DNA of 64,000 nucleotides, from the NCBI RefSeq assembly GCF_000379065.1, contig NZ_KB900614.1:890107-954106 (forward strand), written 5' to 3'. The DNA is from Salinispora mooreana. GTDB taxonomy: Bacteria > Actinomycetota > Actinomycetes > Mycobacteriales > Micromonosporaceae. A model generated the notes under the pieces. That model had not been told where the DNA came from, made no database searches, and saw nothing but the letters and a program-made list of their open reading frames with translations. A program made the position numbers and the translations under genes. How positions within the stretch are numbered: the first letter of the stretch is position 1; each line of letters opens with the position of its first letter. Of this stretch, positions 8,451 through 19,400 are shown one piece after another.

Positions 8451-10031
8451 GTGGGTTGGCTGGACCAGGTCGGCGACCAGGTTGACACCCTGAGCCGGGC
8501 GCGCGGGCTACAGGAGTCGAGCCGCTCCACCGAGGCCTACCGCATCCTCTCGGGCGTGCTCGCCACCACCAACGACCGGTACGCCCGGGCCGACGCCCTG
8601 GTGCAACGTCTCTCCGCGGTGGTCAACCTGGGCCGCACCGCGGAGTACACCCGGGCCATCGAGGAGGCCACCACCGCCGTCCGAGACCTCACCGAGCCAT
8701 ACCCGCACGGACACCTCCACGCGCTCGCCGCGCTCGCCGCCCACCATCAGGGCGCCCTGGACCGCTGTGTCATGCACCTGGTGCGGGCCGCTCGCGCGCT
8801 GGGTGCCGTCGAGGACCCCGACCAGGACACCGCCTGGGGCTGGCACGACCTCGCGATGGCCTACTCCTACCTCAGCTTCCACGGATACGCGCTGGGCGCG
8901 ATCGAGCGGGCCCGACAGCTCGGGCTCGCCGCCGGCATCCCGGCGGAGACCTTCGCCGCCCCCGGCATCCGACTACGTAACGCCGTCGCGCTGGACCACA
9001 CCGGCGACAGCGACGGCTGCCTGCGGGTGCTCCGCGACATCGCCAGCGACCTGGCGCAGTTCCTGCACGCCGGAGAGGCCGGGCGGCTCCGCCCGAGCAG
9101 CCTCGCCGCGTACGGCTACGCCGCAGCGCGGCAGGCCGCCCTGGGTGACCGACTGGAGGTGGGAACGAATGCCGCCCCAAACCGACTGCTCAGCCACGGC
9201 GGCGACAGTGCCCGGGCGCGAGACATGCGCCAACTTGGCGAGGTCTGCCTGGCCATCGCGGCCGACCGCCCGATCGAGGCGATCGCCCGACTGGACACCG
9301 TGCACGTCTCCACCGAGACCCTGGGTGCGGCCGAACCCGATCGGCTCCGCAGCATCGCGCACGGCCGGGCCGGTGAACACGTCGCCGCGCACCGGGCCGA
9401 CCGGCGGGCGTTCCGGCTCGCCGCGCAGCGCAACAATCGACTTCGGGACGTCTACATCGACGGAATCGCCGCCCGCATCGACCACGAGGAGATGCGCCGC
9501 GAGGCCGCCCGCTTCGAGGGAGAGGCACTCACCGACCCGCTGACCGGGCTACCCAACCGGCGCCGGCTGGAACGGCACATCGCCACCGTGATGGCCCAGG
9601 GGAAGCGGGTGGTGATCGGCATCTGCGACCTGGACGGATTCAAGGCGGTGAACACGTGCCACGGGCACCACTCCGGCGACCTGGTCCTGCAGCGCGTCGC
9701 CGGAGTGGTCAACCGGGTGATGCGGCGCAACGACTTTGTGGCCCGCTACGGCGGCGACGAGTTCGTCGTGGTGCTACCCGGAACGAACATGGCCGAGGCG
9801 GAGGAGGTGGCGCGCCGGATCAGATCCGCCGTACGGACCGAGGACTGGGAGTCCCTCGTGCCTGGCACCCCGGTCGGGGTCAGCATCGGCTTCGCCGAGG
9901 TCGCCGCCACCGGCCCCGACGTACAGGATGCCCTGAGCGTCGCCTTCGAGACCGCCGACCGGGAGATGCTGCGCGCCAAGACCCGCCCCGCGCCTCCTGA
10001 CGGCCTCGGGGCCGGGCCGGCAGACCGTTGA
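8451..10031 (+). CDS. Cytoplasmic diguanylate cyclase with helical-repeat N-terminus
   Basis: A 526-residue protein. Residues 1 to about 350 are all-helical with alternating Ala/Leu-rich segments resembling TPR repeats. Residues 360-515 form a GGDEF domain: LTDPLTGLPNRR, the metal-binding DLDGFKAVN, and RYGGDEF intact, so it should make cyclic di-GMP from two GTP. The inhibitory I-site RxxD is present as RRND five residues before GGDEF. There is no membrane segment, suggesting a cytoplasmic sensor that binds a protein partner. The GTG start has an AGGAGG six bases upstream. It sits on the opposite strand between prfA and prmC, a junction usually tight. Confidence 0.9.
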   Translation: MGWLDQVGDQVDTLSRARGLQESSRSTEAYRILSGVLATTNDRYARADALVQRLSAVVNLGRTAEYTRAIEEATTAVRDLTEPYPHGHLHALAALAAHHQGALDRCVMHLVRAARALGAVEDPDQDTAWGWHDLAMAYSYLSFHGYALGAIERARQLGLAAGIPAETFAAPGIRLRNAVALDHTGDSDGCLRVLRDIASDLAQFLHAGEAGRLRPSSLAAYGYAAARQAALGDRLEVGTNAAPNRLLSHGGDSARARDMRQLGEVCLAIAADRPIEAIARLDTVHVSTETLGAAEPDRLRSIAHGRAGEHVAAHRADRRAFRLAAQRNNRLRDVYIDGIAARIDHEEMRREAARFEGEALTDPLTGLPNRRRLERHIATVMAQGKRVVIGICDLDGFKAVNTCHGHHSGDLVLQRVAGVVNRVMRRNDFVARYGGDEFVVVLPGTNMAEAEEVARRIRSAVRTEDWESLVPGTPVGVSIGFAEVAATGPDVQDALSVAFETADREMLRAKTRPAPPDGLGAGPADR

Positions 10032-10050
10032 CCGGGGCGAGCCGGCGGTG

Positions 10051-11139
10051 TCAGCGGCGGACCAGGTCCGCGTTGCCCGCCAGCCGGGCCGCCCGGTCGG
10101 CCTCGGCGAGCGCCGCCAGCACGCCGTCCAGCTCTCCGGCGAGGGCCAGGTCCAGGTTGTACGCCGTGTAACCGATCCGGTGGTCGGTGATCCGGTTCTG
10201 CGGGAAGTTGTAGGTGCGGATCCGCTCCGAGCGGTCCACCGTCCGTACCTGCGCCCTACGCGCGTCGGAGGCGGCGGCGTCGGCCTGCTCCTGCGCCACC
10301 GCCAGGAGTCGGGCCCGCAGGATCCGCATCGCCTGCTCGCGGTTCTGCAACTGGGACTTCTCGTTCTGGCAGGAGACGACGATGCCGGTCGGCAGGTGGG
10401 TGATCCGGACCGCGGAGTCGGTGGTGTTCACCGACTGACCACCGGGACCAGACGAGCGGAACACGTCGATCCGAAGCTCGTTCGGGTCGATCGTCACGTC
10501 GATCTCCTCGGCCTCCGGCAGCACCAGCACGCCAGCCGCGCTGGTGTGGATGCGTCCCTGCGACTCGGTGACCGGCACCCGCTGCACGCGGTGCACGCCG
10601 CCCTCCCACTTGAGTCGGGACCACACCCCGTTGCCGCCCTCCGGCACTCCCTTGCTCTTGATGGCCACCGAGACGTCCTTGACGCCGCCCAGGTCGGAAT
10701 CCTGCGCGTCGATCACCTCGACCAGCCAGCCACAGCGTTCCGCGTACCGGGTGTACATCCGCAGCAGGTCGCCGGCGAAGAGCGCCGACTCCTCGCCCCC
10801 CTCCCCCGCCTTGATCTCGACGATGATGTCCTTGGCGTCGTGCGGGTCCCGCGGGATCAACAGCTCGGCGAGGCACTCCTCCAGTGCCGGCAGGGTCGCC
10901 GCGATCGCCTCCGCCTCGTCAGCGAAGGCGGGATCCTCGGCCGCCAGTTCCTTCGCCGCCGCCAGGTCGGCTCGGGCCTGCGCCAGCTCGGTGGCGGCCT
11001 TGTGTAGCGGCACCAGCTCCGCGTACCGGCGGCCGACTCGGCGAGCCAGGTTCTGGTCGGCGTGAATCGCCGGGTCGGCCAGCCGCTTTTCCAGCTCCGC
11101 GTACTCATCCAGAAGGGTGGCCAGACGCTCGCTACTCAT
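10051..11139 (-). CDS. prfA: Peptide chain release factor 1
   Basis: A 362-residue class I release factor that recognises UAA and UAG stop codons and triggers peptidyl-tRNA hydrolysis. The codon-reading tripeptide is PVT (189-191), the PxT form that identifies RF1 rather than RF2. The catalytic GGQ is at 233-235 ([17 protein letters not shown]), the glutamine methylated by PrmC. The ATG at 11137-11139 has AAGGAG nine bases upstream. It is 112 bp downstream of rpmE in the conserved rho-rpmE-prfA order. Confidence 0.97.
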   Translation of the reverse strand: MSSERLATLLDEYAELEKRLADPAIHADQNLARRVGRRYAELVPLHKAATELAQARADLAAAKELAAEDPAFADEAEAIAATLPALEECLAELLIPRDPHDAKDIIVEIKAGEGGEESALFAGDLLRMYTRYAERCGWLVEVIDAQDSDLGGVKDVSVAIKSKGVPEGGNGVWSRLKWEGGVHRVQRVPVTESQGRIHTSAAGVLVLPEAEEIDVTIDPNELRIDVFRSSGPGGQSVNTTDSAVRITHLPTGIVVSCQNEKSQLQNREQAMRILRARLLAVAQEQADAAASDARRAQVRTVDRSERIRTYNFPQNRITDHRIGYTAYNLDLALAGELDGVLAALAEADRAARLAGNADLVRR

Positions 11140-11203
11140 GGACAGCTACTCCTTCGACAACGGCGCTGGACGGCGAGGCCCCGGAGTGGGGCGGAATACG
11201 GAC

Positions 11204-11241
11204 GGCGCCCGCGCCCGGAGACAAGACCGGACACGGGCGCC
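11204..11241 (-). terminator. Hairpin between rpmE and prfA
   Basis: An 8-bp perfect stem (11204-11211 with 11234-11241, GGCGCCCG/CGGGCGCC) with a partly pairing inner segment. It lies just downstream of the rpmE stop at 11252 and before the prfA start at 11139, so it could reduce read-through into prfA. There is no T-tract. Confidence 0.4.
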
Positions 11242-11251
11242 GAGTTGGGCG

Positions 11252-11476
11252 TTACTTGCCCTTCTTGGCCTGAACCTTGGCGTACTTCTGCTGGAACTTG
11301 GCCACCCGGCCGGCGGTGTCCAGAACGCGCTGCTTACCGGTGTAGAACGGGTGGCAGGCGCTGCACGTCTCCACGTGGATGGAACCGCCCTTGGCGGTGC
11401 TGCGGGTGGTGAAGGTGCTGCCGCAGGAGCAGGCGACCTCAGTGGTCACGTACTCCGGGTGGATGTTGGGCTTCAT
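11252..11476 (-). CDS. rpmE: Ribosomal protein bL31, zinc-binding form
   Basis: A 74-residue bL31 starting [14 protein letters not shown]; the start is fixed by family homology although the frame is open far upstream. Cysteines at 16, 18, 37 and 40 ([16 protein letters not shown]) form the zinc site of the C+ type, which bridges the ribosomal subunits and acts as a zinc reserve displaced by the C- paralogue under zinc limitation. The basic C-terminus KVQAKKGK contacts rRNA. It sits between rho and prfA, the standard actinobacterial location. Confidence 0.96.
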   Translation of the reverse strand: MKPNIHPEYVTTEVACSCGSTFTTRSTAKGGSIHVETCSACHPFYTGKQRVLDTAGRVAKFQQKYAKVQAKKGK

Positions 11477-11781
11477 GTCGCCTCGGTCCTCTCGTTGGTG
11501 GTCGCCGGGTCGCCCGGCCGCGGGTGTACGACGGATCGGGCGTGAACCGGAACCGGTGGCCGACTGACCAGTCTGCCACGGGGACAGGTCGGCTCGGTAA
11601 GCGGGCCGCGCCGCGCCACTGGCAGCGCAAACGTCGACCCGTAGCACCGCATTCCCCGATCCGCCGCCGAGCATTCGTCCCGGCGGTTCCGCTCCGGAGG
11701 TGCGACGACCCGATGCGGTGTCGCCGCCGCTACCGGCACCGGGGCACGACCACGCGGCCGCGCCCCGGACCGACCTGGGGC
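11477..11781. other. Gap of 305 bp between rpmE and rho
   Basis: No convincing gene on either strand; the open frames here lack family features. The end nearest rho has a terminator-like hairpin (11739-11768), and the remaining 260 bp must hold the rpmE leader and promoter. I could not identify a -10/-35 pair with confidence. Confidence 0.5.
11739..11768 (-). terminator. Terminator-like hairpin after rho
   Basis: Arms CCGGGGC and GCCCCGG close a stem that continues with CG and CC/GG pairs separated by two A-C mismatches, and a 4-base loop. It begins 13 bp past the rho stop at 11782. It is likely a weak intrinsic terminator or 3' end stabiliser. Confidence 0.4.
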
Positions 11782-13806
11782 TCACTCCCCGGGCGTCGAC
11801 TTCGCAATCTGCATCAGGAACTCGATGTTGGTCCGTGACTGCTTGAGCCGGTCCAGCAGCAGGTCCAGCGCGGCCTGCGAGTCCAGCGCGTGCAGCACCT
11901 TCCGGAGTTTGTGGACGATGGCCAACTCCTCCGGCGCGAGCAGAATCTCCTCCTTACGCGTGCCGGACGGGTGGATGTCGATGGCCGGGAAGGTCCGCTT
12001 GTCGGCGATCTTCCGGTCCAGCTTCAACTCCGCGTTGCCGGTGCCCTTGAACTCCTCGAAGATGACCGTGTCCGCCGTCGAACCGGTCTCCACCAGCGCG
12101 GTGGCGAGGATGGTCAGCGAACCGCCGTTTTCGATGTTGCGGGCCGCACCGAGGAACCGCTTGGGCGGGTACAGCGCGGTGGAGTCGATACCACCCGACA
12201 TGATCCGGCCGCTGGCCGGCGCCGCCAGGTTGTACGACCGGCCGAGCCGCGTCACCGAGTCCAGCAGCACGACCACGTCGTGGCCCAGCTCGACCAGCCG
12301 CTTCGCCCGTTCGATCGCCAGCTCGGCGACGGTGGTGTGGTCCTGCGGCGGACGGTCGAAGGTTGCCGCGACTACCTCACCCTTCACCGACCGCTGCATG
12401 TCGGTGACCTCTTCTGGACGCTCGTCCACCAGCACCACCATCAGGTGGCACTCCGGGTTGTTGTGGGTGATCGCGTTCGCGATCGCCTGCAACACCATCG
12501 TCTTACCGGCCTTGGGCGGCGAAACGATGAGCGCCCGCTGACCCTTGCCGATCGGCATCACCAGGTCGATCACCCGAGTGGTGAGGATGTGCGGCTCGCT
12601 CTCCAACCGCAGCCGCTCCTGCGGGTAGAGCGGGGTTAGACGATAGAACTCCGGTCGGCGCTTCGCCTCCTCCGGCTCCATCCCATTGATGGTGTCCAGC
12701 CGGACCAGCGGGTTGTACTTGTCGCGCCGCGGCTCGCCCTCCCGCGCCGCGCGGACGGCACCGGTGATCGCGTCACCGCGCCGCAGACCGTACCGCTTGA
12801 TCTGGGACATCGAGACGTAAACGTCATTCGGCCCGGCCAGGTAGCCGGTAGTCCGGACGAAGGCGTAGTTGTCGAGCACGTCGATGATGCCCGCCACCGG
12901 GACGAGGACATCGTCCTCGCTGACCTGGGGCTCCCGGCCGCCATCGCCGTCCCGGTCACCACGGCCGCGCCGACGGTCCCGGAAGCGGCTGCGCCGACCA
13001 CGCCGACCGCCGCCCTCGTTCTCCTCCTCGCCGTCGTTGTCACGCTGACCCCGCTCGTTCCGGTCGCCGCGCTCAGCCCGGTCGCCGCGGTCGCCGCGCT
13101 CAGCCCGGTCACCACGCTCAGCCCGGTCGCCGCGGTCGCCGCGCTCAGCCCGGTCACCACGCTCAGCCCGGTCGCCGCGGTCGCCGCGCTCAGCCCGGTC
13201 ACCACGCTCAGCCCGGTCGCCGCGCTCGCCGCGCTCAGCCCGGTCACCACGCTCAGCCCGGTCGCCGCGCTCGCTCCGGTCACCGCGCTCAGCCCGGTCC
13301 CGGCCACCGCGGCCCTCACTCCGCTCCCGGCGTTCGCCGGACTCGGCCCCCTCCGGTCGCGTCTCGGCGCGGGCCTCACTGGCCTCGCTGACCGCCCGGC
13401 TACGTCGGCCACGGGTGCGGCCGGTGGTCGGCGTGGTCGGCGTGGTCGGCGTGGTTGTCGACGGCTCGGCGGGACGCGACTCGGTCTCCGGCCGCTCACC
13501 CGACTCCCGAACCTCCGCGTGAACCTCCCCCCGGGCGGGGGCCGCAGCAGCCGCAACCTCGGCCCGCGGTCGAGGGGTTCCGGTGGCTGCCCCGCCACTC
13601 TGGCGCTCGGTGATCGCGCTGATCAGCTCACCCTTGCGCATGCGAGCCGTGCCCGAGATGCCGAGCGACGCGGCCAGGCTCTGAAGCTCCGGCAGCAGCA
13701 TCGCCGACAGACCGGTGCCGCTACGCCGGCGACGGGTGGGAGCAGCGGTCGTGGCATCGCCAGCGACGTTGGAAACATCCGACGTCACGTCGGTGGTGTC
13801 GCTCAA
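11782..13806 (-). CDS. rho: Transcription termination factor Rho with long RGD-rich N-terminal insert
   Basis: A 674-residue RNA-dependent ATPase hexamer that ends untranslated transcripts. Residues 30-70 form the Rho N-terminal helical domain, 75-295 a low-complexity insert rich in Arg, Asp, Gly and Glu, 296-385 the cold-shock-like RNA-binding domain and 400-674 the RecA-type motor with P-loop SPPKAGKT (429-436). Such inserts are known in actinobacterial Rho and add RNA contacts that allow termination on structured GC-rich RNA. I start at TTG 13804-13806 ([13 protein letters not shown]), preceded by AAGGA five bases upstream; the upstream open frame to 13986 looks non-coding. Confidence 0.95.
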   Translation of the reverse strand: MSDTTDVTSDVSNVAGDATTAAPTRRRRSGTGLSAMLLPELQSLAASLGISGTARMRKGELISAITERQSGGAATGTPRPRAEVAAAAAPARGEVHAEVRESGERPETESRPAEPSTTTPTTPTTPTTGRTRGRRSRAVSEASEARAETRPEGAESGERRERSEGRGGRDRAERGDRSERGDRAERGDRAERGERGDRAERGDRAERGDRGDRAERGDRAERGDRGDRAERGDRAERGDRGDRAERGDRNERGQRDNDGEEENEGGGRRGRRSRFRDRRRGRGDRDGDGGREPQVSEDDVLVPVAGIIDVLDNYAFVRTTGYLAGPNDVYVSMSQIKRYGLRRGDAITGAVRAAREGEPRRDKYNPLVRLDTINGMEPEEAKRRPEFYRLTPLYPQERLRLESEPHILTTRVIDLVMPIGKGQRALIVSPPKAGKTMVLQAIANAITHNNPECHLMVVLVDERPEEVTDMQRSVKGEVVAATFDRPPQDHTTVAELAIERAKRLVELGHDVVVLLDSVTRLGRSYNLAAPASGRIMSGGIDSTALYPPKRFLGAARNIENGGSLTILATALVETGSTADTVIFEEFKGTGNAELKLDRKIADKRTFPAIDIHPSGTRKEEILLAPEELAIVHKLRKVLHALDSQAALDLLLDRLKQSRTNIEFLMQIAKSTPGE
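13039..13296 (-). repeat. 45-bp tandem repeats inside rho encoding RGDRAE runs
   Basis: Codes for Rho residues 171-256. The protein reads as copies of a 15-residue unit of RGD and RAE triplets, with about four full units plus degenerate ends. The DNA repeats almost identically every 45 bp around 13087, 13132 and 13177, so expansion by slippage or unequal recombination is likely and copy number may vary between strains. All copies stay in frame. Confidence 0.85.
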
Positions 13807-14099
13807 TGGAATCCTTCCCTCGATAGGCCGGGACTGCCCGGGATCGACATACAGGTGGCCGGGCGGCCTCGGTGCACCCGCCTCGCATGGACGCGTCGCG
13901 GGAGATGGTGACACAGCAGCCGGTCGCCTTCCCGACTCACCGAGGTGATGAGGACGGGCTCGCCGTCTGCCGCGACCGGTGCGCACTGCGGTGCGGCGTG
14001 TCTAGGCAGGGGTGACGGGCAGACCGCCGACAGCTTCGGGGGTGCGCCGACCCGCAGGAAAATCGCGTGCTTCGCGGCTGTGCTAAGTCTAGAGCGTAA
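13807..14099. other. Leader and promoter region of rho (293 bp)
   Basis: No gene is supported between the rho TTG start and the thrB stop. This stretch must contain the rho leader and any promoter separating rho from thrB. No clear sigma-factor motif or long hairpin was seen. Confidence 0.4.
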
Positions 14100-15044
14100 T
14101 CAACTCTTCCGACCTGCGGCAACAGGATCCCGCTCCGCGTGTCCCAGTCTACCCCGCCCGACCCGGGCGCCGTGCACCTCTACCGGCAACGACCACACCT
14201 GCCAGTCTGGCCCCGTCACCAGGTCGGCGGGGGGATGACGCAGGGCCAGCACAGTCGGGCCGGCCCCAGACACCACCGCTGGCACATCCGCCGCGCGTAG
14301 CTCGGCAACCAGCGCGGCCGTCGCCGGCATGCTCTCGGCCCGGTAGTCCTGGTGCAACCGGTCAACCGTGGCCGGCAGCAACAGCTCCGGTGCGACGCTG
14401 AGCGCATGGACCAGCAGTGCGGCCCGGCCAGCGTTCTGTGCCGCGTCCTGGTGCGGCACCGTGGCCGGCAGCGCGGCCCGCGCGGCGGCCGTGAGCCCCC
14501 GCTCCGTCGGCACGAACACCGTCGGCCGAACCCCGGCGGCGACCGGAAGCGACACCGCTCGGGCGCCCTCCGGCTCGGTCCACGCGACGGTGCACCCACC
14601 CAGCAGGCAGGGCGCCACATTGTCCGGGTGGCCCTCGAGCTGGGCCGCGAGACGGAGCACGGCGGCGTCGTCCAGCCGTTGCTGCCCGTCGGGCACCAAC
14701 GCTCGGGCCAGCAGCACCCCGGCGACGATCGCCGCCGAGGACGAGCCGAGGCCACGCGCCTGGGGGATCCGATTGACGCACTCCACCGTCAGCCCCGCTG
14801 GCTGGCCGCCACACTCGGCGAAGGCGGCCCGCATCGCGCCCACCACGAGGTGCCGCTCGTCGCTGGGTAGGTCACCGGCGCCCTCGCCGACCACCTGCAC
14901 CGTGACACCGCCAGCGGTAACCTCGGCGCAGACATCGTCATAGAGTCCAAGGGCGAGCCCGACGGCGTCGAAGCCTGGCCCCAGATTGGCGCTCGTGGCA
15001 GCGACTCGCACCCGGACCGGGCCGGGCATGAAGTTGGTGGACAC
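14100..15044 (-). CDS. thrB: Homoserine kinase
   Basis: A 314-residue GHMP kinase that phosphorylates L-homoserine for threonine synthase. It has the N-terminal VRVAATSANLGPGFDAVGLAL segment and the ATP-binding loop QARGLGSSSAAIVAG, with a C-terminal SGAGPTVLAL motif, the three standard GHMP motifs. It starts at GTG 15042-15044. In streptomycetes thrB directly follows thrC; here two transporter genes of nearly 5 kb separate them, while thrB remains next to rho. Confidence 0.95.
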   Translation of the reverse strand: MSTNFMPGPVRVRVAATSANLGPGFDAVGLALGLYDDVCAEVTAGGVTVQVVGEGAGDLPSDERHLVVGAMRAAFAECGGQPAGLTVECVNRIPQARGLGSSSAAIVAGVLLARALVPDGQQRLDDAAVLRLAAQLEGHPDNVAPCLLGGCTVAWTEPEGARAVSLPVAAGVRPTVFVPTERGLTAAARAALPATVPHQDAAQNAGRAALLVHALSVAPELLLPATVDRLHQDYRAESMPATAALVAELRAADVPAVVSGAGPTVLALRHPPADLVTGPDWQVWSLPVEVHGARVGRGRLGHAERDPVAAGRKS

Positions 15045-15132
15045 GCGCTCATGCTAGGACCGCGCACCGACGTTCCGCACCACCGCCCCCGGGCCCACTG
15101 CCGGGGAGCTGGTGGCGAAGAACCTCGGCAGG

Positions 15133-16380
15133 TCAGCGCAGCGCCGACGCAGACTCCGACTCGGCAACCGACCCGGTCAGCGAGAGGTGGCGGGTCGCCA
15201 CCCGCCACCCGATCGCGTAGACCAGGGTGACCAGACCGCCACCGGCCAGCACCACCCGTTCGTCCACCACGTCAATCATCGACGCCACCACCAGCTGGCT
15301 CACCGTGATGGCGAGGGTCGCCAGCATCATGTCGGTGGCGAAAACCCGCCCCCGTAACCGGTCCGGGACCTCGCCCTGGAGGGCGTAGTTGGACATGACC
15401 CAGTTACTGCCCCCGGCGAAGTGCGCCACAAAGACCAACACGAGCACCAGCGGGAACCAGTTCACCGCCGAGGTGCCCAGATAGGCCAGCCCGTACAGCG
15501 ACATGGACAACGCCAGGCCGGGCAGCAGCCAGGCCCGGTTACCCAGGACCCGTCGCATCAGGATCGGACCGACCAGAGCCCCCGCCCCACGTACCGCGAA
15601 GAGCAGACCGGCGCCGATCGGGCCTGCCCCATAGGTCGCTGCCAGCAAAGGAAAGACCGTCAACACACCATTCCCGAGACCGACCGCCGACTTCACCGTC
15701 ACCAACGCCAGCACCCGGGGCCGGTGGCCGATGTAGCCGAGCGCCTCCCGGACCGCCGCCCAGGTCGGCTGGACCGGCCGGTCCCGATCTAGGGGAGCCT
15801 GCAACGGCCGACGGATCAGCCCGGCCAGGACCGCCGCCAGGAGCAGGCCGGCGGCGGCGACCCAGAAGGCGACGTACGGTCCGGTGACGCTGCTCAGCAC
15901 ACCGCCGAGCGATGCCCCGACAATCGTCATCGTGCCCCACGCCGAACCCGCGACCGCATTACCCGCGGCCAACTCGTCCCGGTCCAGCACGTTCGGCAGG
16001 GCGGCCTGCGCGGCCGGTGAGTAGAACGCCTTCGCTACCGCCACCACCCCGATCCCGACCAACGCCAGCCAGGCGGTGCCGGCATCGCGTACGCCGAGGA
16101 GCAGCAGCACGCCGACCAGCGCAGCGATGTTGGCTCCGATCATGATCCGGCGACGATCGAACCGGTCCGCCACCGCCCCGGCGTACGGCAGCAGCAGCGC
16201 CACGACGCCGGTCTCCATGGCCAGCAGCAGCGCACCCCACACGCCGCTGCCGGTCAAGGCTGGCAGGAGCACCAGCAACGGCACCATGACGAACCAGTCA
16301 ACGCCGAAGACCATCAGCTGGGCCAAGAGCAGTTTGCGGAAGTTCCGGTTACGACGCAGGACCGAGAGGACGGACGGCAT
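15133..16380 (-). CDS. MFS transporter, DHA3-like
   Basis: A 415-residue polytopic protein with about twelve hydrophobic segments and the loop motif AVADRFDRRRIMIGAN between helices 2 and 3, a variant of the MFS GxxxDRxGRR signature. The sequence resembles the macrolide/enterobactin exporter branch (MFS_3), which exports drugs or siderophores by proton antiport. I use the ATG at 16378-16380, seven bases after AGGG; a GTG sits directly before it. It is inserted between thrC and thrB with the RND gene. The substrate is unknown. Confidence 0.82.
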   Translation of the reverse strand: MPSVLSVLRRNRNFRKLLLAQLMVFGVDWFVMVPLLVLLPALTGSGVWGALLLAMETGVVALLLPYAGAVADRFDRRRIMIGANIAALVGVLLLLGVRDAGTAWLALVGIGVVAVAKAFYSPAAQAALPNVLDRDELAAGNAVAGSAWGTMTIVGASLGGVLSSVTGPYVAFWVAAAGLLLAAVLAGLIRRPLQAPLDRDRPVQPTWAAVREALGYIGHRPRVLALVTVKSAVGLGNGVLTVFPLLAATYGAGPIGAGLLFAVRGAGALVGPILMRRVLGNRAWLLPGLALSMSLYGLAYLGTSAVNWFPLVLVLVFVAHFAGGSNWVMSNYALQGEVPDRLRGRVFATDMMLATLAITVSQLVVASMIDVVDERVVLAGGGLVTLVYAIGWRVATRHLSLTGSVAESESASALR

Positions 16381-16446
16381 CACCGAACCCTATCCACCAC
16401 GGTGCCGGGCTCTGGTCATCGTACGGACAGCAGGGCCCGGACACGG

Positions 16447-16483
16447 CGCGGACGCCCTCGATCAGCCGTCGAGGGCGTCCGCG
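16447..16483 (-). terminator. Strong terminator after the RND transporter gene
   Basis: A perfect 15-bp stem (16447-16461 with 16469-16483) and a 7-base loop, starting 12 bp past the stop of the RND gene. It separates that transcription unit from the MFS gene and thrB. Confidence 0.8.
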
Positions 16484-16495
16484 GGCCAGGGCGCG

Positions 16496-19400
16496 CTACT
16501 CCGCCGGCGGAAGCGGCGAGGTGCGGCTTCTGGGCAGTCGCAGTACCTCAAACTGGTCAGTTCCATCGACCAGCGCCGGCGAGGGCATTGGTTGGCCGGA
16601 CGCCTCCCCGGTGGCGGTGACGGTGGCGGCGCCCGGACTCGCAGGCTCGGCCGCACCGGGCTCGGTGGCCGCCGGCTCAGCCGAGGTGGACGTGGCGGCC
16701 GATGCCTCGACCACGGCCCGCGTCCCCCGCCGACCGGCCCGCCAGTCCCGGATCGACTCCTTGGCGTGCTCGACCATGACGTACAGGGTCGGTACCAGCA
16801 CCAGGGTGAGCAACGTCGAGCTGAGCAGACCGCCGATCACCACGATCGCCAGGGGCTCCGAGATGAAGCCGCCCTCGCCGGTGAGGCCGAGGGCCATCGG
16901 CAGCAGCGCGAAGATGGTCGCGACCGCGGTCATCAGAATCGGGCGCAGCCGGCGCCGGCCGCCCTCGACAACCGCCTCCCGGACCCCCAGGCCCTGCGCC
17001 CGGTACTGGTTGACCAGGTCGAGCAGGACAATCGCGTTGGTCACCACGATGCCGACCAGCATGAGAACACCGATCAACGCCGGTACGCCCAGTGGGGTGC
17101 CGGTGGCCAGCAGCAGCCCGATCGCGCCGGTCGCCGCGAACGGCACGGAGACCAGCAGAATCAACGCCTGAGTCAGGCTACGGAACGTCACAACCATGAT
17201 CAGGAAGACGATCGCGATCGCGGCTAGCACCGCCAGCCCCAGATCAGCGAAGGCCTCCTCCTGGTCCGCGCTGACCCCGCCGATGACGAAGGTGGCCCCG
17301 GGGACGTCGATCGCGTCCAGCCGCTCCTGCAGCTCCTGGCTGGTCGCACCGAGGTCGGAGCCGGTGGCCGTGCCGGTCACCGAGACGCTGCGCTCACCGT
17401 CGATCCGGGTGATCTGCTGGGGGCCGAGCACCTCGCTGACCTCAGCGATGGCGCCCAGCGTGACCGCACCGACCGGCAGTGCCCGCAACTGCTCCGTTGA
17501 CACCGGCGGCTGGACGGTCTGCAGGACCACGTCCCGCTGCTGCCCCTCGAGCGTCAGCTGCCCCAGGGGGGCGCCCCGGAAGGCCTGCGCGACGAGCTGC
17601 CCGACCCTCGCCTCGGTGAGCCCGACCGCCGCGGCCTTCGCCCGATCAACCGTGACCGCGACCTGCCCGACCTGGGTGGCCACGCTGGTGGTCACATCCT
17701 CGACGCCGGACAGCCCCGTCATCGCCGCCGACACCTCGTCGATGGCCTGGGTCCGGGTCGCCGGATCGGTGGCCTGCACGACCACCTCGAGCTGATTAGC
17801 GGCAGCTCCACCCTGCCCGGTCCCGAACCGGAACTCACCCGCCTCGGCACCGAACTCGTCGAACTTTCCGCGCAGGACAGCACGCATCTGCTCGGCGTCG
17901 GTGTCGGTGAGGGTGAGCGACCAGGTCGCCACGTTGTTGCCGCTGGCACCGGCCCACGGGTTACCCCCGGCGCCCGCCGTCACCTGGTAGGTCTCGATGC
18001 CCTCGGTCTCGGCCAGCACCTCCTCCACCTGTTGGGCCGCCGCGTCCGTTCCGGCCAGTCCGGTGCCGGCCGGCAGTTCCTGGGTGATGGTCAACGTGTC
18101 CTGGCCGGAGTCGTCGAGAAAGTTCGTCTCCAGCTGGCGGGAGAGGCCAAACGTGCCGAAGAGGACCAGGACGCCGAGGCCGAGGGTGATCCATCGGGTC
18201 GACCGCTCGCGGGTGGCGAAGCCGATGACCGGCAGGTACGCACGCTGTAGCGGGCTTCGCAGCTCCTTCTCCTCCGCTGCCCGGCGCACCGCCGCCGCAC
18301 CCGCCGTCTTGCCGGCTGGCTGGAGGAACCAGTACGCCAGCACCGGAATGAGGGTCAGCGACACCAGCAGCGAGGCGAGCAGCGCCACCGTGACGGTGAT
18401 CGCGAACGGCGCGAAGAGCTGCCCGATGAATCCACCGACCAGCGCGATCGGGGCGAAGACGGCGACCGTGGTGAGGGTGGAGGCGGTCACCGCACCGGCC
18501 ACCTCACGGACCGCGGTACGGATGGCCTCCTGCTTGGACTCGCCATACTCAAGATGCCGTTTGATGTTCTCCAGCACCACGATCGAGTCGTCGACGACGC
18601 GACCGACGGCGATGGTCAACGCGCCGAGGGTGAGCAGGTTGAGCGAGTAGTCACCGATCCAGAGCGCAATGAGCGCGACCAGCACCGACAACGGGATGGA
18701 GACCGCGGTGACGACGGTGGAGCGCACCGAGAGGAGGAAGACCAGGATCACCAGGGCGGCCATCACGAGGCCGATCAGCCCCTTGGTGGCGAGACCCTTG
18801 ATCGACTTCTCGACGAAGGGAGCCTGGTCGAAGACGACGGTCAGCTCGGCACCGGAGGCGGTGCGCAGCTCCGCGAGCCGGTCCCGGATCTCCTGGGAGA
18901 TCTCCACCGCGTTCCCGTCCGGGGTCGCGGTTACGGCGATGCCCAGGCTTTCCTGGCCGTTGGTACGCGTGATCGCGGTGACCGGGGTGAGCCGCTGCTC
19001 CACCCTCGCCACGTCGCCGAGGCGCACCGGGGCCGCCGGCGCCACCGTGAGGATGACGCCACGCAGCTCGTCGAGGGTGCCCAGCGGGGTGCCAACCTGC
19101 ACCGGGAGCGTCTGCTGGCCATCCACCACCGCGCCGGCCGGAATGGCGACGCCGTTGGCTCGCAATGCCCCGCCGAAGGCGCTGGGCTGAATCCCGGCGG
19201 CCGTGATCTTCGCCATGTCGGGCGTGATTACCACCACCTCATCACGGGTGCCCGTCAGGTCGACCGTACGGACGCCCTCGATCGCGGCCAGCTCCGGCAG
19301 GACCGTACCGCGAAGCTGCTCGCCGAGCGCCTGCTGATCGGCATCGCCGGAGGCGGCGAGCACCACCGCCGGCAGGTCATCCGTACCGCCGGCGATGACC

